64,000 bases of DNA, from the NCBI GenBank assembly GCA_023846275.1, contig CM043878.1, forward strand, positions 8,859,501 to 8,923,500, in the 5' to 3' direction. The stretch is from Vanilla planifolia (lineage: Eukaryota > Streptophyta > Magnoliopsida > Asparagales > Orchidaceae). How positions within the stretch are numbered: the first letter of the stretch is position 1; every line of letters begins with the position of its first letter. Below the pieces are notes generated by a model. That model did no database searches and was not told the DNA's origin. It saw only the letters and a program-made list of their open reading frames with translations. Below, piece by piece: positions 1 to 11,627 of the stretch. Made by a program: the position numbers and the translations under genes.

Positions 1-3000
1 ATTTTGGTTTAACACTTTTTCATTATACTTCATAAGGTTATAAAGATAGAGTAAGTTGGCACGTGATGATTCAGAAGATATTATAGTCATTCTTATATAT
101 GTTATTTTTATATTAATTTTATTTTATAAAATGATATGCGAATGATTTATTAACATTATTTTTTTGTGTACATATATTTTAAAGAGGAATGTTAAAAAAA
201 CCTCATACTTCTACTTGATTATAAAAGGTAATTTTATTACTTGAATTGAATGTTAAAGTTTTACTTTTATTATGTTTTTTGTATAAAAAGTAAATAAAGA
301 GTTTTATATATTTTAAAATATTGATAATAAAGAAAGAAAAAGATGTCATAGCAATAAAATTAGGAGACTACTATTGAGGGGATCACCATAGCTATCAAGG
401 AACAACGAGGGGCATGTGTCATAGAAGATGTTTTATTTATCTCAATAGTTGTATAGCTTCTATGATAGTAATTTATTTTTTTATTTGAGTTATTAAACGT
501 ATTATAAAACTTTATTCAAAGATGTTGCCATGATCTATTTTATTTTAAGTGACATGTGAATCATAATATTTTAATAGCTTTGGTTTTTTCAAATGTCGAA
601 ACAATTCGCAATAATGGTGGGGATCTATGATGATTAAGATATCATATAGGATTTTCTATGAGTGGGGATAGATATTATAGGAGAAGATTTGGGCCAAAAT
701 AGAAGAATAAGAAAAGATAAGAAAGAAATAAAGAGAAACAAAATGAATTTAATTGATTATGCATATGTGTGAGTATATGTGTGTGTGTGTGTGTGTGTAA
801 GTTAAATGTATAAAAATATAAATAAATTTATATTATAATTTTATTTAAAGATTATCATACATTATTTTGTTTATTATTATATTATATTTATCAGTTATAT
901 TACTATATTTTTGTATTATTTTATTTTTAATAGTTAGTAATTTATTTTCTTAGTATATTATGCTCATACCTTATTTACATTATAGGTCAAGTATCAAATA
1001 TTCATAAAACTAAAACTCCTTAGGTGATAGCTAGGACCCTCAATATGAGATCATGTTATATTTTGTGAGTATAAGAGAAAAATATTTTGTATATAAGAAT
1101 AGTTTATTTTTTGTTGTCAAACATTGTATTAGTTTTTTGTTTGCAATAATTTATATTGTATGATAACTGGATATTGTGTGATATTTTTCTTTTACGTGTA
1201 TTAAACTAAATGTATAAATTATAGATATTCCCTTCTTCACCTTCGCTCATTTATAGTTAGTGTTCCTAATAGTTTTTTGCTGATTTTATTTTTACATAGT
1301 AAATTAGTATTTACATTCATTTTATGGGATTTATTGGGTTTAATCTTGAGGGGATATGATAGATAGGGATAAAGATGAGGGTTATATCAAGCATAGGAAT
1401 GTGTTAAATATAATAGTTTAATCTCTATTAAGGGCTCTGAGGCTAAGTTTGGTTTTGGGTTGTGATTTTGGAATAGAGGTAACGATTTTAAAGATTTTAA
1501 GTTTAGAATTTTTAATGGATTTAGGTTTATACTTGGGTTTTTTAGATGAGGTTAAAGGAAAAAATTTTATATACATATATTAATAGGAAATAAGTATAAC
1601 ATACATATTTTTGAAGTATGTAATAAGAAAAAAAAATAAGTTATACTTTGGTTTAGTGATGTAGATGGAGAAGGAGTTGAGTTATGAGATGGAATGAAGA
1701 AATTACTTAAGTTAAATAGAATGAAAAGTATGACAAAATGGTTAAGAAAAATAAATTTGAGATGATAAAAAAACAAAGATTCTCTCGCTAAAGTGAATCT
1801 AAAAGAAGACCACCAAGCCAATTCAAATACTCAAGTCACAAAACAATGAATTTTTTAGTCACAACCAATTCATCATTTATTTATGAAATTCTTTAAATAA
1901 GATATTATAAGTAATTATTTAATATAAAAATAAGTTTTATACGTATTTTTTTAAAACTTTTATATCTAGATAGTTCTTTAATACAAAAACACATATTTTA
2001 TCTAATTCTTAAAGATTTTTATCCATATCTTTAAATATTTTATATAATTTTATTAATATATCACCTAACATACATCACTTATTATGAGTCATCTATTATG
2101 AGTCACACTTTGAATTAGATGAGATTTTAGCAAGATTTATGCTATTATAATTTATCATCCATCACTTATGAGGATACCCATGGAGGATAGATTTACCATA
2201 TGCCAAATCCAACATATCATGTGTTGGGTACCTTTGGATGATATGCATAGCATACAGTTGAAACATGTACTTTTTCAGAGAAAATATATGACATATTGTT
2301 ATTTGAAACATACAATTTGTTATTCTAAACATACTTGATTGTTTGGTTGCATATAAGAATTTTATTTGCTTGAGAGTTTTAACCATTGCTATTAGAACTT
2401 ACTAAACTATATTTTGACACAATTTTGTTACAGAACATATGTTCTAAATATTAATAATAAAACTATTTGAGATTTATTACTTAATTTTTTAAAAAATCAT
2501 TATTTGATAATAACAATTATAATGCTTTTATTTAACTTTATTCTCAAGAAATCAAAAAATAATTTTATTTTAATATACCATTTTAATCTTTATTTATTAG
2601 ATTTTTTTTGTCTAAATACAAGTTTCTATTATGATCTCAAAACATCTTGATCTTACATGCTTAGAATACCATTAGTGAAATAAAATAAACTAATACGACA
2701 TTGCATTGTTCCTCAATATATGCAATTTACCAAAATTCAAAAAAAAAATACAATTATATTGTCATTTATTTTATAGTTTCATTTATTTAATTTTTCTTTT
2801 GCATTATGTTATTTAGAATTGAGTACTAGTTTATTTCATAAGATACACAAAATACAACTTACATTTTATTAATATATCTTCTTTATTTTTTTTATGAACA
2901 GTTCTTAAGAATAAAAAGTAAAGTAAATTTAATAGTGTTCAGAACTATTTCAAACATTTATACAAATCATTCCTCATATTTATGACGTCATTTATTGCTA

Positions 3001-3050
3001 ATAGTTTTGAAAGATTATTAACTCGGATACCAATATAGATATAATAATTT
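1..3050. other. AT-rich intergenic DNA, no gene seen
   Basis: This stretch is strongly AT-rich on both strands and short stop-to-stop frames dominate. I see no protein family, no RNA gene and no transposon coding motif. The only simple repeat of note is a GT run at 779-798. The frames at 1567-1821 and 2162-2386 (minus) are low-complexity hydrophobic translations of AT-rich DNA, not genes. Confidence 0.6.
779..798. repeat. (GT)10 microsatellite
   Basis: Ten GT dinucleotides in a row, read directly from the sequence. Confidence 0.95.
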
Positions 3051-3055
3051 TTGCG

Positions 3056-3235
3056 CACGTGTATTCTTCGTGAAGGCCGCCCAGCGCCGTGAGCGGCTCG
3101 GACCGGTCAGCTTTTCGTCTTAATAAAAGAGACGATAAACCCACACCCTTTTTCCTAGGACCGCACTCTCTTCTTCTTGAAAGAAGAACCGCAAATTTCC
3201 TATAAAAAAATGCAGTGGTAAGGGGTCGGTTTGGA
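3056..3235. other. GC-rich patch with a G-box core, orphan
   Basis: A sudden GC-rich patch inside very AT-rich DNA, starting at a CACGTG core (3056-3061) and continuing through CpG-rich sequence to about 3110. A TATA-like run (CTATAAAAAA) lies near 3210. The composition is that of a plant promoter or first exon, but no downstream coding frame is recognisable. It could be a relic of a lost gene or of a transposon end. Confidence 0.3.
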
Positions 3236-4030
3236 ATATAACAACGCTTGATAGTAGTATATAATCAAGAAAAAAATAACTTATATTAGAATTTTTTTAT
3301 TATGTTTGAGAAAAAAGTATAAATTATAATTATAATAATTTTAAGAAGGAGATTTCAAGAACAACATTTTCATTTGTTATATAAAAATAAAGATTTAATT
3401 TGTATCTAATTCTTCATAAATAAATGATTTATTTAGATAATTAAATTGTATATAGTCATAATTTTATTTAAAAAATCATCTCTTATCTATTAAAAAAGGA
3501 TCTTATAAGAGGTTATCATCAAATATTTTCAAAAAATCAATAAAAAACCGAATAATATTTTAAGATATATAACTACAATTTTATTATTTTATCTTATTTT
3601 TTAAAAAATAAAAAATCTATTTTATATTTATATTTAATTTATTTATGATGTTATAAGTTTATTACAATTTATCAAATATTTTTGCATTCTAATTATATAA
3701 CATTAATTCAAAAAATTTAGGATAATCATATCTAATTATGTTCCAAGTACTATTTATTGAAAAATACCAACTAATGGATCTTAAAAAAATATTAGGAAAT
3801 CAAAAAACAATGACTACTAGAATATTATTTTTAGTATTAATTTGATTTTTAAATAATTTAATTGTATGCTAATTTCAAATCCATGAACTTATAAATGAGA
3901 AATTGAAAATTCTTATTATGTTTTTTTTAAAAATGGTGTTAAGTTGAACTTATATTTTTTTAATTTTATTTTTTTCTTGATTGCATGCTTTAAAGCTGGT
4001 GTTAAATTGATTAATTTTTCTCGTTTTATT
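3236..4030. other. AT-rich spacer, nothing recognised
   Basis: AT-rich, full of stops in all frames. No motif or repeat supports a feature. Confidence 0.55.
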
Positions 4031-4520
4031 AAAAACAAAAAAGAAGGGACACGTGGCGCATGCTTACGATCCCGGGTCCAGATCGACAATACTCAGCCGT
4101 CCGTTTCGTGGGCAGCAAACTCAAACATAGTCAACGCAAAAAATGCCTTTTGTCTTGCGCTCGCGTTCTTAAGCAAGACAGGAAGAATAAATCACCTCGT
4201 TGACGTCGTCTCCTGTCTCCGACGACAATTCGGGTTTCAGAATTAACCGAAAGGTCGTATGGGAAAAAATCGCGTTACACGCACCGCTGCGGCAAACGCG
4301 TGCTAAAAAACGCACAAGGTAATAATATTCCGCCACCTGGAAGCGCAGCAGCGATGCGACAGGCCGGCAGGTAGGTCCTCGATGCGGTGATCTGAGCACG
4401 TGAGGCTCGGTGACGCTACTCATCCACGTGGTCCGACAGAATCCGGCATCACGGTCGCGCGCAGCTCGGAAAGAAGGCCTCCGCAATCGGGCGGGCCCAC
4501 GTCGGACTCGCCATCATAAC
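4031..4520. promoter_or_regulatory. CpG-rich island with clustered ACGT motifs, orphan promoter-like
   Basis: About 490 bases of mixed to GC-rich, CpG-containing sequence between AT-rich flanks. It holds several ACGT-core elements of the kind bound by plant bZIP and bHLH factors: ACGTGGC (4051-4057, ABRE-like), TGACGTC (4201-4207), CACGTG (4397-4402), the palindrome CCACGTGG (4424-4431) and a CCACGTC near 4500. Open frames here on both strands overlap one another, have no recognisable domain and are probably chance products of the base composition. I infer an orphan promoter or CpG island; no linked gene is visible in either direction. Confidence 0.35.
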
Positions 4521-4666
4521 AACGAGATACGCCAGGAAGGGGAAATTAAAATTAAAATATATAAAAAATAGCTCGGTGCCAAAACTTGCCCCCTTCCCAC
4601 AGGCGATGTCAGACCAAGCTTCCCCGCTGTGGGCAAAAGGCATTTATGTCGATCCTATCGCCATCC

Positions 4667-4700
<34 letters not shown>
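4667..4700. repeat. (TTA)n microsatellite
   Basis: About eleven TTA/ATT units without interruption. The poly-leucine frame that runs through it on the plus strand is a by-product. Confidence 0.95.
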
Positions 4701-4701
<1 letters not shown>

Positions 4702-7700
4702 CTAATTATAAAAAAATACGTTTATAGAATCCAATTTAATTTTAAAATATTAATTTTAAATTAATATTGAAAAAACGTGGTTTGCTTGACAATTTTTTAA
4801 TATTTTTATGAATTAAACGAAAAAAATTAAGGAATTTGAAGGGGCATCATAATCATGATGTTTGGCTTTTTTGTGTTTTTATAAAAAAAGCCAAAAAATA
4901 AAATAAATAAGGTCATGATTATTACTTTTTTGTTATAGTAATTATTTATTATCAAATATTGACAAAAGTCCTTTGTTTTCCAATGGATTCAGCTCAAGTT
5001 GGAGCTGCTTTTGAAGTGATAAAGCTTTCATCAAATTTAAATAAGAGTAATAAAACTTTTTAAATTATCTCTAAACTCTTATGATCGTTATATTTTTATT
5101 TTTTATAAATATTCAAATTATAATTTTGTTTTATGATATTTTATTTTATTTCAAATATTAAAATTTTATTTATTTCAATATTAATAATAATACTATAATT
5201 AGGTGAATGTTTATCAAAATTAGTGAAATAAGAATTTGTTTGAAACAAAAAAAATTAATAAAATATTCGTAAAGATATAATATTTTAAAAAATGGATAAA
5301 AAAATATAATAATTATAAATAATGAGTTTTGTTTTTTTATTTATTATCTTAGTGACAAATTGAATGTGAAATATGTCATTGACTATCAAAACACAATATT
5401 ATAAAGATTTTTAAAGGTTTGAAAGCTATGAGAATTAACATTTTTATTAAATATAATTCATTAAATTTGATAACACTTAATAAAATTTCAAATTATTAAA
5501 CTTGAATATTTTAGATTATGATCATCATTTATCTTCTCTTTTTATAAGATTTAATCATCTTAAAATTTATTAAATATAATAATTAAATATTTTTTAAAAA
5601 ATAATGACTTTACTATTTAATTAAATATTGTCTCTTTATCTTTTTTATGATGTTATAATCATAATCACAAATCATGAATGATTAAAAAAAAATGTATTGT
5701 TATAATCACAAACCACTAACTTTATGTTGGCCAAACCATTCACTGATTAATGTGTATTAGATGTCAGTAAGTCTAAAAATAATTTAGTCTCATAATTTAA
5801 AAGAAGGATCCATTGATACATCCATGATAATGGTTTTTGCAATAATAATATACAAAGAAGAAATATTATTGATATAGGAGCATATGTTGCTTTGCTCTCA
5901 TATGATAAAGCTTCCACAAATGATAAACTTCCACAAATAATAAAGCATGCAACCAAAAACATAGAATAATGAAAGCATCTTCATTAGTTTTTTCATCGAA
6001 GTGGGGGAAATTAAAAGAAAAATGCTTCACTTTTGTTTGGCAAAAGCAACTTCTCCTAATTATGATATGCCTTAAATGAACACAAGTGATTTGTATTATA
6101 TTTTTCTCCCCACTTTAACAAAACAAACAAACCCAAGGTGTTTATCAACTCTTAGAAAATCTTTTTTTGACGCCTTTTATCTTCTTAATACTTTAGGGTG
6201 ACCACCTCTTTAATTAAATAGTTATTAGTGTCATTCATTCATCATCGAGTGATATTACCCAAGCTTTCATACTCTTCCCCTCTTCCTTCTTCAACACTCA
6301 CACTCCAACTTCTCTCGTTATTAAGACCTTGCCTAACAATATCCTTAACATGTAAATAAATTATAGATTAAAAACATAAAAATGATAAGTGAGCACACAA
6401 AGACCTTAAAAGAGGCATGATTATGAGACATATTTTCCAAGCTTAGCCAAATAAAATCATAGAAATACTATATGACAATAATATAACTAAAAGTTCATGG
6501 ATACAAAAACTACATATAATTATCCAATTCAAAATAAATACAAAACTAAAATATACTATGCGAATAATATAACAAAACCAAACTCAAATAAGATTGTGTC
6601 TACTCTCACATCTTAAGAATATGATTCTCTCTCATAGCTTTAGTATCTTTATCTCCAAATATTATGAATATATCTTCTGTAATATAAATAACTAATAAGA
6701 GTCTAAAGAGTTTAACAAATAAATCTAATAAGACAACTGATATAAAATAATAAAAATTTATATCAATATAAAATAGTATTAAAAAAAAAAGTATGAGAAA
6801 GATAGTAATGTAAAGTATCATAATAAATGTTTTTATTTATGTTATATTATTCTTGATTTCTTATGCGTTATATTTTATAAGACACAATTTTTTAATTAGT
6901 ATTTTCTAAATTCAATAATCAATATCATATAATTGCAACTAACATCTAATCAAATAAATGAGTATCTTAACCTCAACCACTCTACATAAAGTACTAAAGG
7001 CACAATATGTATATGGGAATCCTAATTAAGAAGACATCCTTACCCTATCATATAAGGTCAAGTAAAGGTAATTTTGATCTTAATTGTATGAAAATAATGT
7101 TTTAACGAATCAATCATTATCTTTTTGTATTGTATTTTATTATTTGATTATCATGTCACGTAATATATTCAATATTATAATAAAGATATATTTTTATTTG
7201 TTCTTTTTATGTTGATTTGAACAAGTAATAATTATCATAACGAACAAAATGATAATATATAGACAGAAATCATATTGAATTAATAATCCAAGTAATTACA
7301 TACGAATAGAATGTCATAAACCATGCCAAGATAACCAAATATTATGAAATATGAATGAAACCATTAACATAAAATATATATTATTACTCTATATTATAGG
7401 TTATTAAATTTATTTATGTAAATTAAATATAAAATTTTATTATCTGATCTCTTTATCCTCTTGATTTTTTATGTCATACATGCTCATAAGTTATCAAATA
7501 TTTATTTCTAATATATAAATGACATCCATAATAATACTCATAAAACTCCTAAAATCATTTTATTTGTTACTCTTTGTCTCAATAATGTATTATCTTTTTC
7601 AGTTATAAACAAACTACTTTAAATTAGCATAATTTTTACTTCAATTAAATTTTAACTTATCTTATTTCTTAAAATATTTGTTTATAATATATAATGGCTA

Positions 7701-8080
7701 AAATATTTTTATTTAAATATACAATTTTATTGAATTTGAGAAGATCAAATTTTACTTACATCTTCACCCAACGTGATTTCTTTTTTATTTTCCTTATTAC
7801 AGCACCTTCTCTTCGGCATTTATTAATGCCAAAATAAATTTGGAGATATTAAATAAAAATTTACTTAGGGAAACTATGAGGAAGCTCGAATTGACAAAAT
7901 TTCTAAATTTGTTTGGGAGAAGATTTGAGCACACCTTTAAGGCAGGTTAGTACTATGTGATAAAGTTCTGGTTAAAAGACATTGATTCTTGGGCATATTA
8001 TACTATTGAGAGATGCTTAGTAATATAGAGTATATCGTGGATGATGTTAAGATGGTGTAGTAAGATAGACAATGATTGGG
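4701..8080. other. AT-rich intergenic DNA, no gene seen
   Basis: Over 3 kb of AT-rich sequence with no recognisable domain. A small imperfect 18-bp direct repeat (variants of AACTTCCACAAATAATA) sits at about 5908-5942. I find no RNA gene or transposon coding motif. Confidence 0.55.
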
Positions 8081-8474
8081 TTTGGATTGACAACAACTAG
8101 TTCAGGATTGACGACAAATTAGTTGAATTCACGACAAATCGACAGCGACTTGGGCCTAGATTGGTGGTGAATCAACTTGGATCGGTTACAAGTTGAAGGG
8201 ATCAGTGGTGAGTCGGCTACATGTGCTATGACTTGATCAGGATCAGTCTCGAATATCTTGGGATCGATGTCCAATCGGCTCGAGTGCTGGGGGTGAAATG
8301 GCTGAGCAAGCTCGAGTTGATATAGGGAGACATGGCTCAGCTCGGGGAGGTGCGAGTTGACTCAGGTATGTACAGGTTGGGGGCAGGCCGGGATGTGTGG
8401 ACTACGATTGGAGCATATCGACAAGTGTTAGTACATGTGGTGTAGGTCATTGCAGGTTGTTGTAGATCGATGAT
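8081..8474. repeat. Degenerate repeat-like sequence, left half of the disrupted target
   Basis: A more GC-rich block than its surroundings, built from loosely repeated words such as GGATCGGT, GTGAGTCGGCT and GAGTTGACTCAGG. It ends at the ATGAT target site of the Tekay-type element and resumes after 19290 with similar words (GGTCAACATGG, GGTTGACATAGG). I infer an old, degenerate transposon or satellite-like repeat that was the landing site. No coding frame survives. Confidence 0.35.
8470..8474. repeat. Target-site duplication ATGAT, left copy
   Basis: ATGAT directly precedes the TGTTA start of the left LTR and is repeated exactly at 19286-19290. Confidence 0.95.
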
Positions 8475-8514
8475 TGTTACACCCCATTTTTTTCCTAGGC
8501 TGATTTTTGGCATA

Positions 8515-8516
<2 letters not shown>

Positions 8517-8547
<31 letters not shown>
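8517..8547. repeat. T31 homopolymer (A31 in element orientation)
   Basis: An uninterrupted run of 31 T about 40 bp inside the outer LTR end. The right LTR has 29 (16191-16219). The length difference is one of only two between the LTRs. Confidence 0.9.
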
Positions 8548-8550
<3 letters not shown>

Positions 8551-9462
8551 TATAGACAGCTCAGATCGTCCCATACCAACCTGAGTAGCCTACGAAAAAC
8601 ATAGGATATAACACATCATTACACACCTACCTTCCTTAACAATGTGGATCCCATCTCCCGGGTACACCGTCAAGTCAGGTTCATGACTCCTGAGTTAACA
8701 GATGGACTCGCGCAATGTTACTCCTACTAGACCAAATACTCCTTACCCACACCGGTAGGAGAACCGATCTAATAGAAGTCTGAACCCCCACGGTTAAGTT
8801 CCATAGTCATGTAATGACCTCACCATCAAACGGAAGATATATAACATCCACAGATAAATGTAGCACTCCACTCACCATACTCCAAGACAATAAGATAAGA
8901 CAGTAAATGGAACTACATTACAAGAATAAGATACAAGTCCACAAGTGTAATATTGTTCATCCAGATACATAATTCCGAATTACCCTCAAATTATATGTAA
9001 CATATGAGAATAACAGTCTCACTGAAACATCCAACAGCAACAATCAACTAACCAGAATATCTCAGACAATCACCAATCAGAAATCCTTCACAAGCCTGCT
9101 GACCACGATCCCACCTAATCCGGTAGCGTCAAGTCTGCCGAGCCACTGAAAATATATAATACAGGAATGAGCTACGCCCAGTAGGAAAGTCAGCTAGTAA
9201 AACTCACATGCAAGAGAAGGATAATAGCAAAAATACAGGAATACAGCATAACAATGTACGGTGGATAGGCACTCTCAGTCCCAGACTCCGACCAACCACA
9301 GCCACCCCAGTCACACCAGAGTAGCTCTCCTCTGGGCTACCAGGCAACGTGCCAGTGGGAACGCCCATCTCGAAACACGCATGGCGCCTAAGCACCCGAC
9401 ACCGCAGTGTCTCTCGTCAATCAATCTCCTGGAGACTACAGACAGATCCAGTCACATAATCT

Positions 9463-9572
9463 CTAGCCAACGTGAGACACCCCTGCCACCCTAAGGCGCG
9501 CAGGCCTACACACTTGGCTAGCCACTGCGAGACACCCCTGCCACCCTCAGGCGCGCAGGCCTACACACATGG
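9463..9572. repeat. 55-bp tandem duplication in the LTR (left copy)
   Basis: Units 9463-9517 and 9518-9572 share GAGACACCCCTGCCACCCT and GGCGCGCAGGCCTACACAC with few differences. The same pair occurs in the right LTR at 17135-17244. Confidence 0.85.
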
Positions 9573-10349
9573 ACCAGGAGAGATTGACTCAGCCACCGTC
9601 CCAAAGAGTCCTCTACCAACAACTTCCATAGAAGCTCACGCCCCTACAGTCATTGCCAATCTCTAACTCCAAGATCCGGCAACATGTATCCAGGTACAAC
9701 AAGGCGCATACCAGTCACATGTATACTGTGGAAGCTAAGTCTGAACCGCACAGTTACCTACCACAACTACCCTAAAACATCATATAGGGTCTATAGTAGT
9801 CCGGTCCAGTATGCCAATCCATAAAATATGCCAACACTGAGTAAACTGACTCAATCCATGTCAATGCCATCCAAGTAACATAAACTGTATAGAAATTCTG
9901 ACTATTCTGGTAACACTTACCCAAGTGTCACACTTCCTTCCAACTGATCCAGCTGTACTGAATTTATAGATAATTTCCAACAGTAACTTTCAACTTGTCT
10001 ATGTGATTTCCCTAAATCACATTTTTCTCGTTTCAGGAAATTTTAAATTTCAACTTCAATTTCTGCCCTTTATCCATTTTCCGAAATTCGAAATAAATTT
10101 CCAAATAAAATTTAAATTCCACATATATCCTTTTTCCGAAAATTCGGATTAATAAATTCCACATATATCCTGTTTTTCCAAAAATTCGGATTAATTTCTG
10201 AATTAATTTAAAAATTCCAAAAAATCAAATTCTGCCCTTTCTTAATTTTCCGAAATTCGGAATAAATTTCCGAATTAAAATTTAAATTCACATATATCCA
10301 TTTTCCGAAAATTCGGATTTATTTCCGAATTAAGTTTTTTCCTTCGCCA

Positions 10350-10523
10350 TTCGTCCGCGCCCGCGTTCCGCTGAACCGGGTTTCGCTGCCGGTTCGGAAA
10401 ACCCGCGCTGAACCGCGAACCGGTTTTCGCTGCCGGTTCGGGCCTTCGTGCCGTTCGTCCGCGCCGAATCCCGCTGAACCGGTTTTCGCTGCCGGTTCGG
10501 AACTCTCGCGCTGAACCGCGACA
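10350..10523. repeat. CpG-rich 104-bp-period repeat in the LTR
   Basis: The phrase TTCGTCCGCGCC followed by CCGCTGAACCGG, TTCGCTGCCGGTTCGG and GCGCTGAACCGCGA occurs twice with a period of about 104 bp (10350 and 10454); the second unit is shorter. It follows an AT-rich array of TTTTCCGAAATTCGG-like words (about 10075-10335). The right LTR has the same at 18022-18195. Confidence 0.75.
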
Positions 10524-11170
10524 CCGCCGAACCAATTTCTTAATAATCCGTTAATCGGATTAATTTTAATTACTAATAAAATGGCGTAAATATCATTAAT
10601 TACTTAATTAGATTTGATATTATCTAAACTCTTCTCCTTTCTCGGTCCGAAGCCCGCGAAACCCTAGCCGCCGCCATCGCCGACCATTACGATCCTTCCG
10701 TCGATTTCCGGCGACTGCGAACAAGGAGAACAATTTCCTAACATGCTCCTAAGCATCAATAAATTTTTTTTTTCGGCGAAATGGGAATTTTTCCAGGAAA
10801 TTCCGAAATTTGCAAAAGACACAAATTAGCATTCAATTAAATCCGATTTTCATCCACATGCTTGTTTTCATTAAGCAAAGTATTTCATGCTTTTAATTTT
10901 CTACTAAATCACTAATTTAAACTGAATTTCCTACCTCAACGACGCCGGCGACGGTGAACTTCGTCCGTAGCTCGCCGCAGCTCCTCGCCGAACGAATCCG
11001 GTACGAATTGACTCTCCTCGTTCCCGTGAATCTCCAGGCACAAAAAGCCCCTTGCCAGGCCGCCGGAATCACGCGCCGTACGCCGGAAAAACTCTCTCTA
11101 TCGGTCGGCCGAACAAACCCTAATCGTTTCGCGAGGGTTTTATATTTCTGGCCGACACGGTGAAACCCAT

Positions 11171-11250
11171 TACGCGCCGTTGACACGCTTTCGACACGGT
11201 AAGCACCCGATACGCGCTGTCGACACGCTATCGACACGGTAAGCACCCGA
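11171..11250. repeat. Two 40-bp tandem units in U3 (3' LTR)
   Basis: Same duplicated 40-bp unit as in the other LTR (11171-11210 and 11211-11250), with the same three internal differences. The duplication therefore predates this insertion. Confidence 0.85.
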
Positions 11251-11613
11251 TCAGCCGGTTCAATCCCAACCGTCGATCACGACCGTCCGATCAGCTTATC
11301 AGAACGCACGCGCAAACTCACTCGGCGAACCGTCTCCGCCTCCGCTGAACCGTTCCGGTCCGGTTCACGCGCGGTAAACCAATTTCCGGTTTAATTTAAA
11401 TGGATTTTCGAATTTCTAAAAATCCAATAAATCTAATTAAACAGGGAAAATTAATTAAAAATTCCTCGGTGCTCCGAAAAATTCCCAAAAGATTTCAGAA
11501 ATTCCAATTGCCTACAATTGAGTTCCTGGCTCATCCTACTGTCGATTCGAAATCATCCAAGCCACAATTAATTTATTAAAGATCAAATACATAAAATTTT
11601 ACCGGGTATAACA

Positions 11614-11626
11614 ATCTCCCCACCTT
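11614..11626 (-). other. Polypurine tract
   Basis: On the minus strand, AAGGTGGGGAGAT lies between the Gag-Pol stop (TGA, 11630-11628) and the LTR start TGTTATACC. Second-strand priming at a purine-rich tract abutting the 3' LTR is the norm for LTR retroelements. Confidence 0.85.
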
Positions 11627-11627
11627 A

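Larger units (their letters stand above)
8475..11613 (-). repeat. 3' LTR of the Tekay-like element (left copy)
   Basis: 3139 bp, TG...CA ends with a 5-bp inverted terminal repeat (TGTTA/TAACA). In element orientation it starts at 11613. A TATA-like motif lies about 470 bp in, which would leave a U3 of about 500 bp and a long R-U5 of about 2.6 kb. It contains several internal tandem duplications and a 31-T run near its outer end. Frames of 60-110 codons inside it recur identically in the other LTR and match no retroelement protein. Confidence 0.96.

Noticed and set aside
4169..4643. Overlapping frames on the minus strand in the CpG-rich island
   Set aside because: They overlap each other and the plus-strand frame, with no domain or splice signals; likely composition effects.
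8337..8579. Minus-strand 80-codon frame with a poly-lysine run
   Set aside because: The lysines come from the T31 run of the LTR and the frame crosses the LTR boundary.
9204..11246. Open frames of 60-110 codons on both strands inside the LTR (repeated at 16876-18918)
   Set aside because: They are identical in both LTRs, overlap each other, match no retroelement protein and follow the CpG-rich composition of the LTR.
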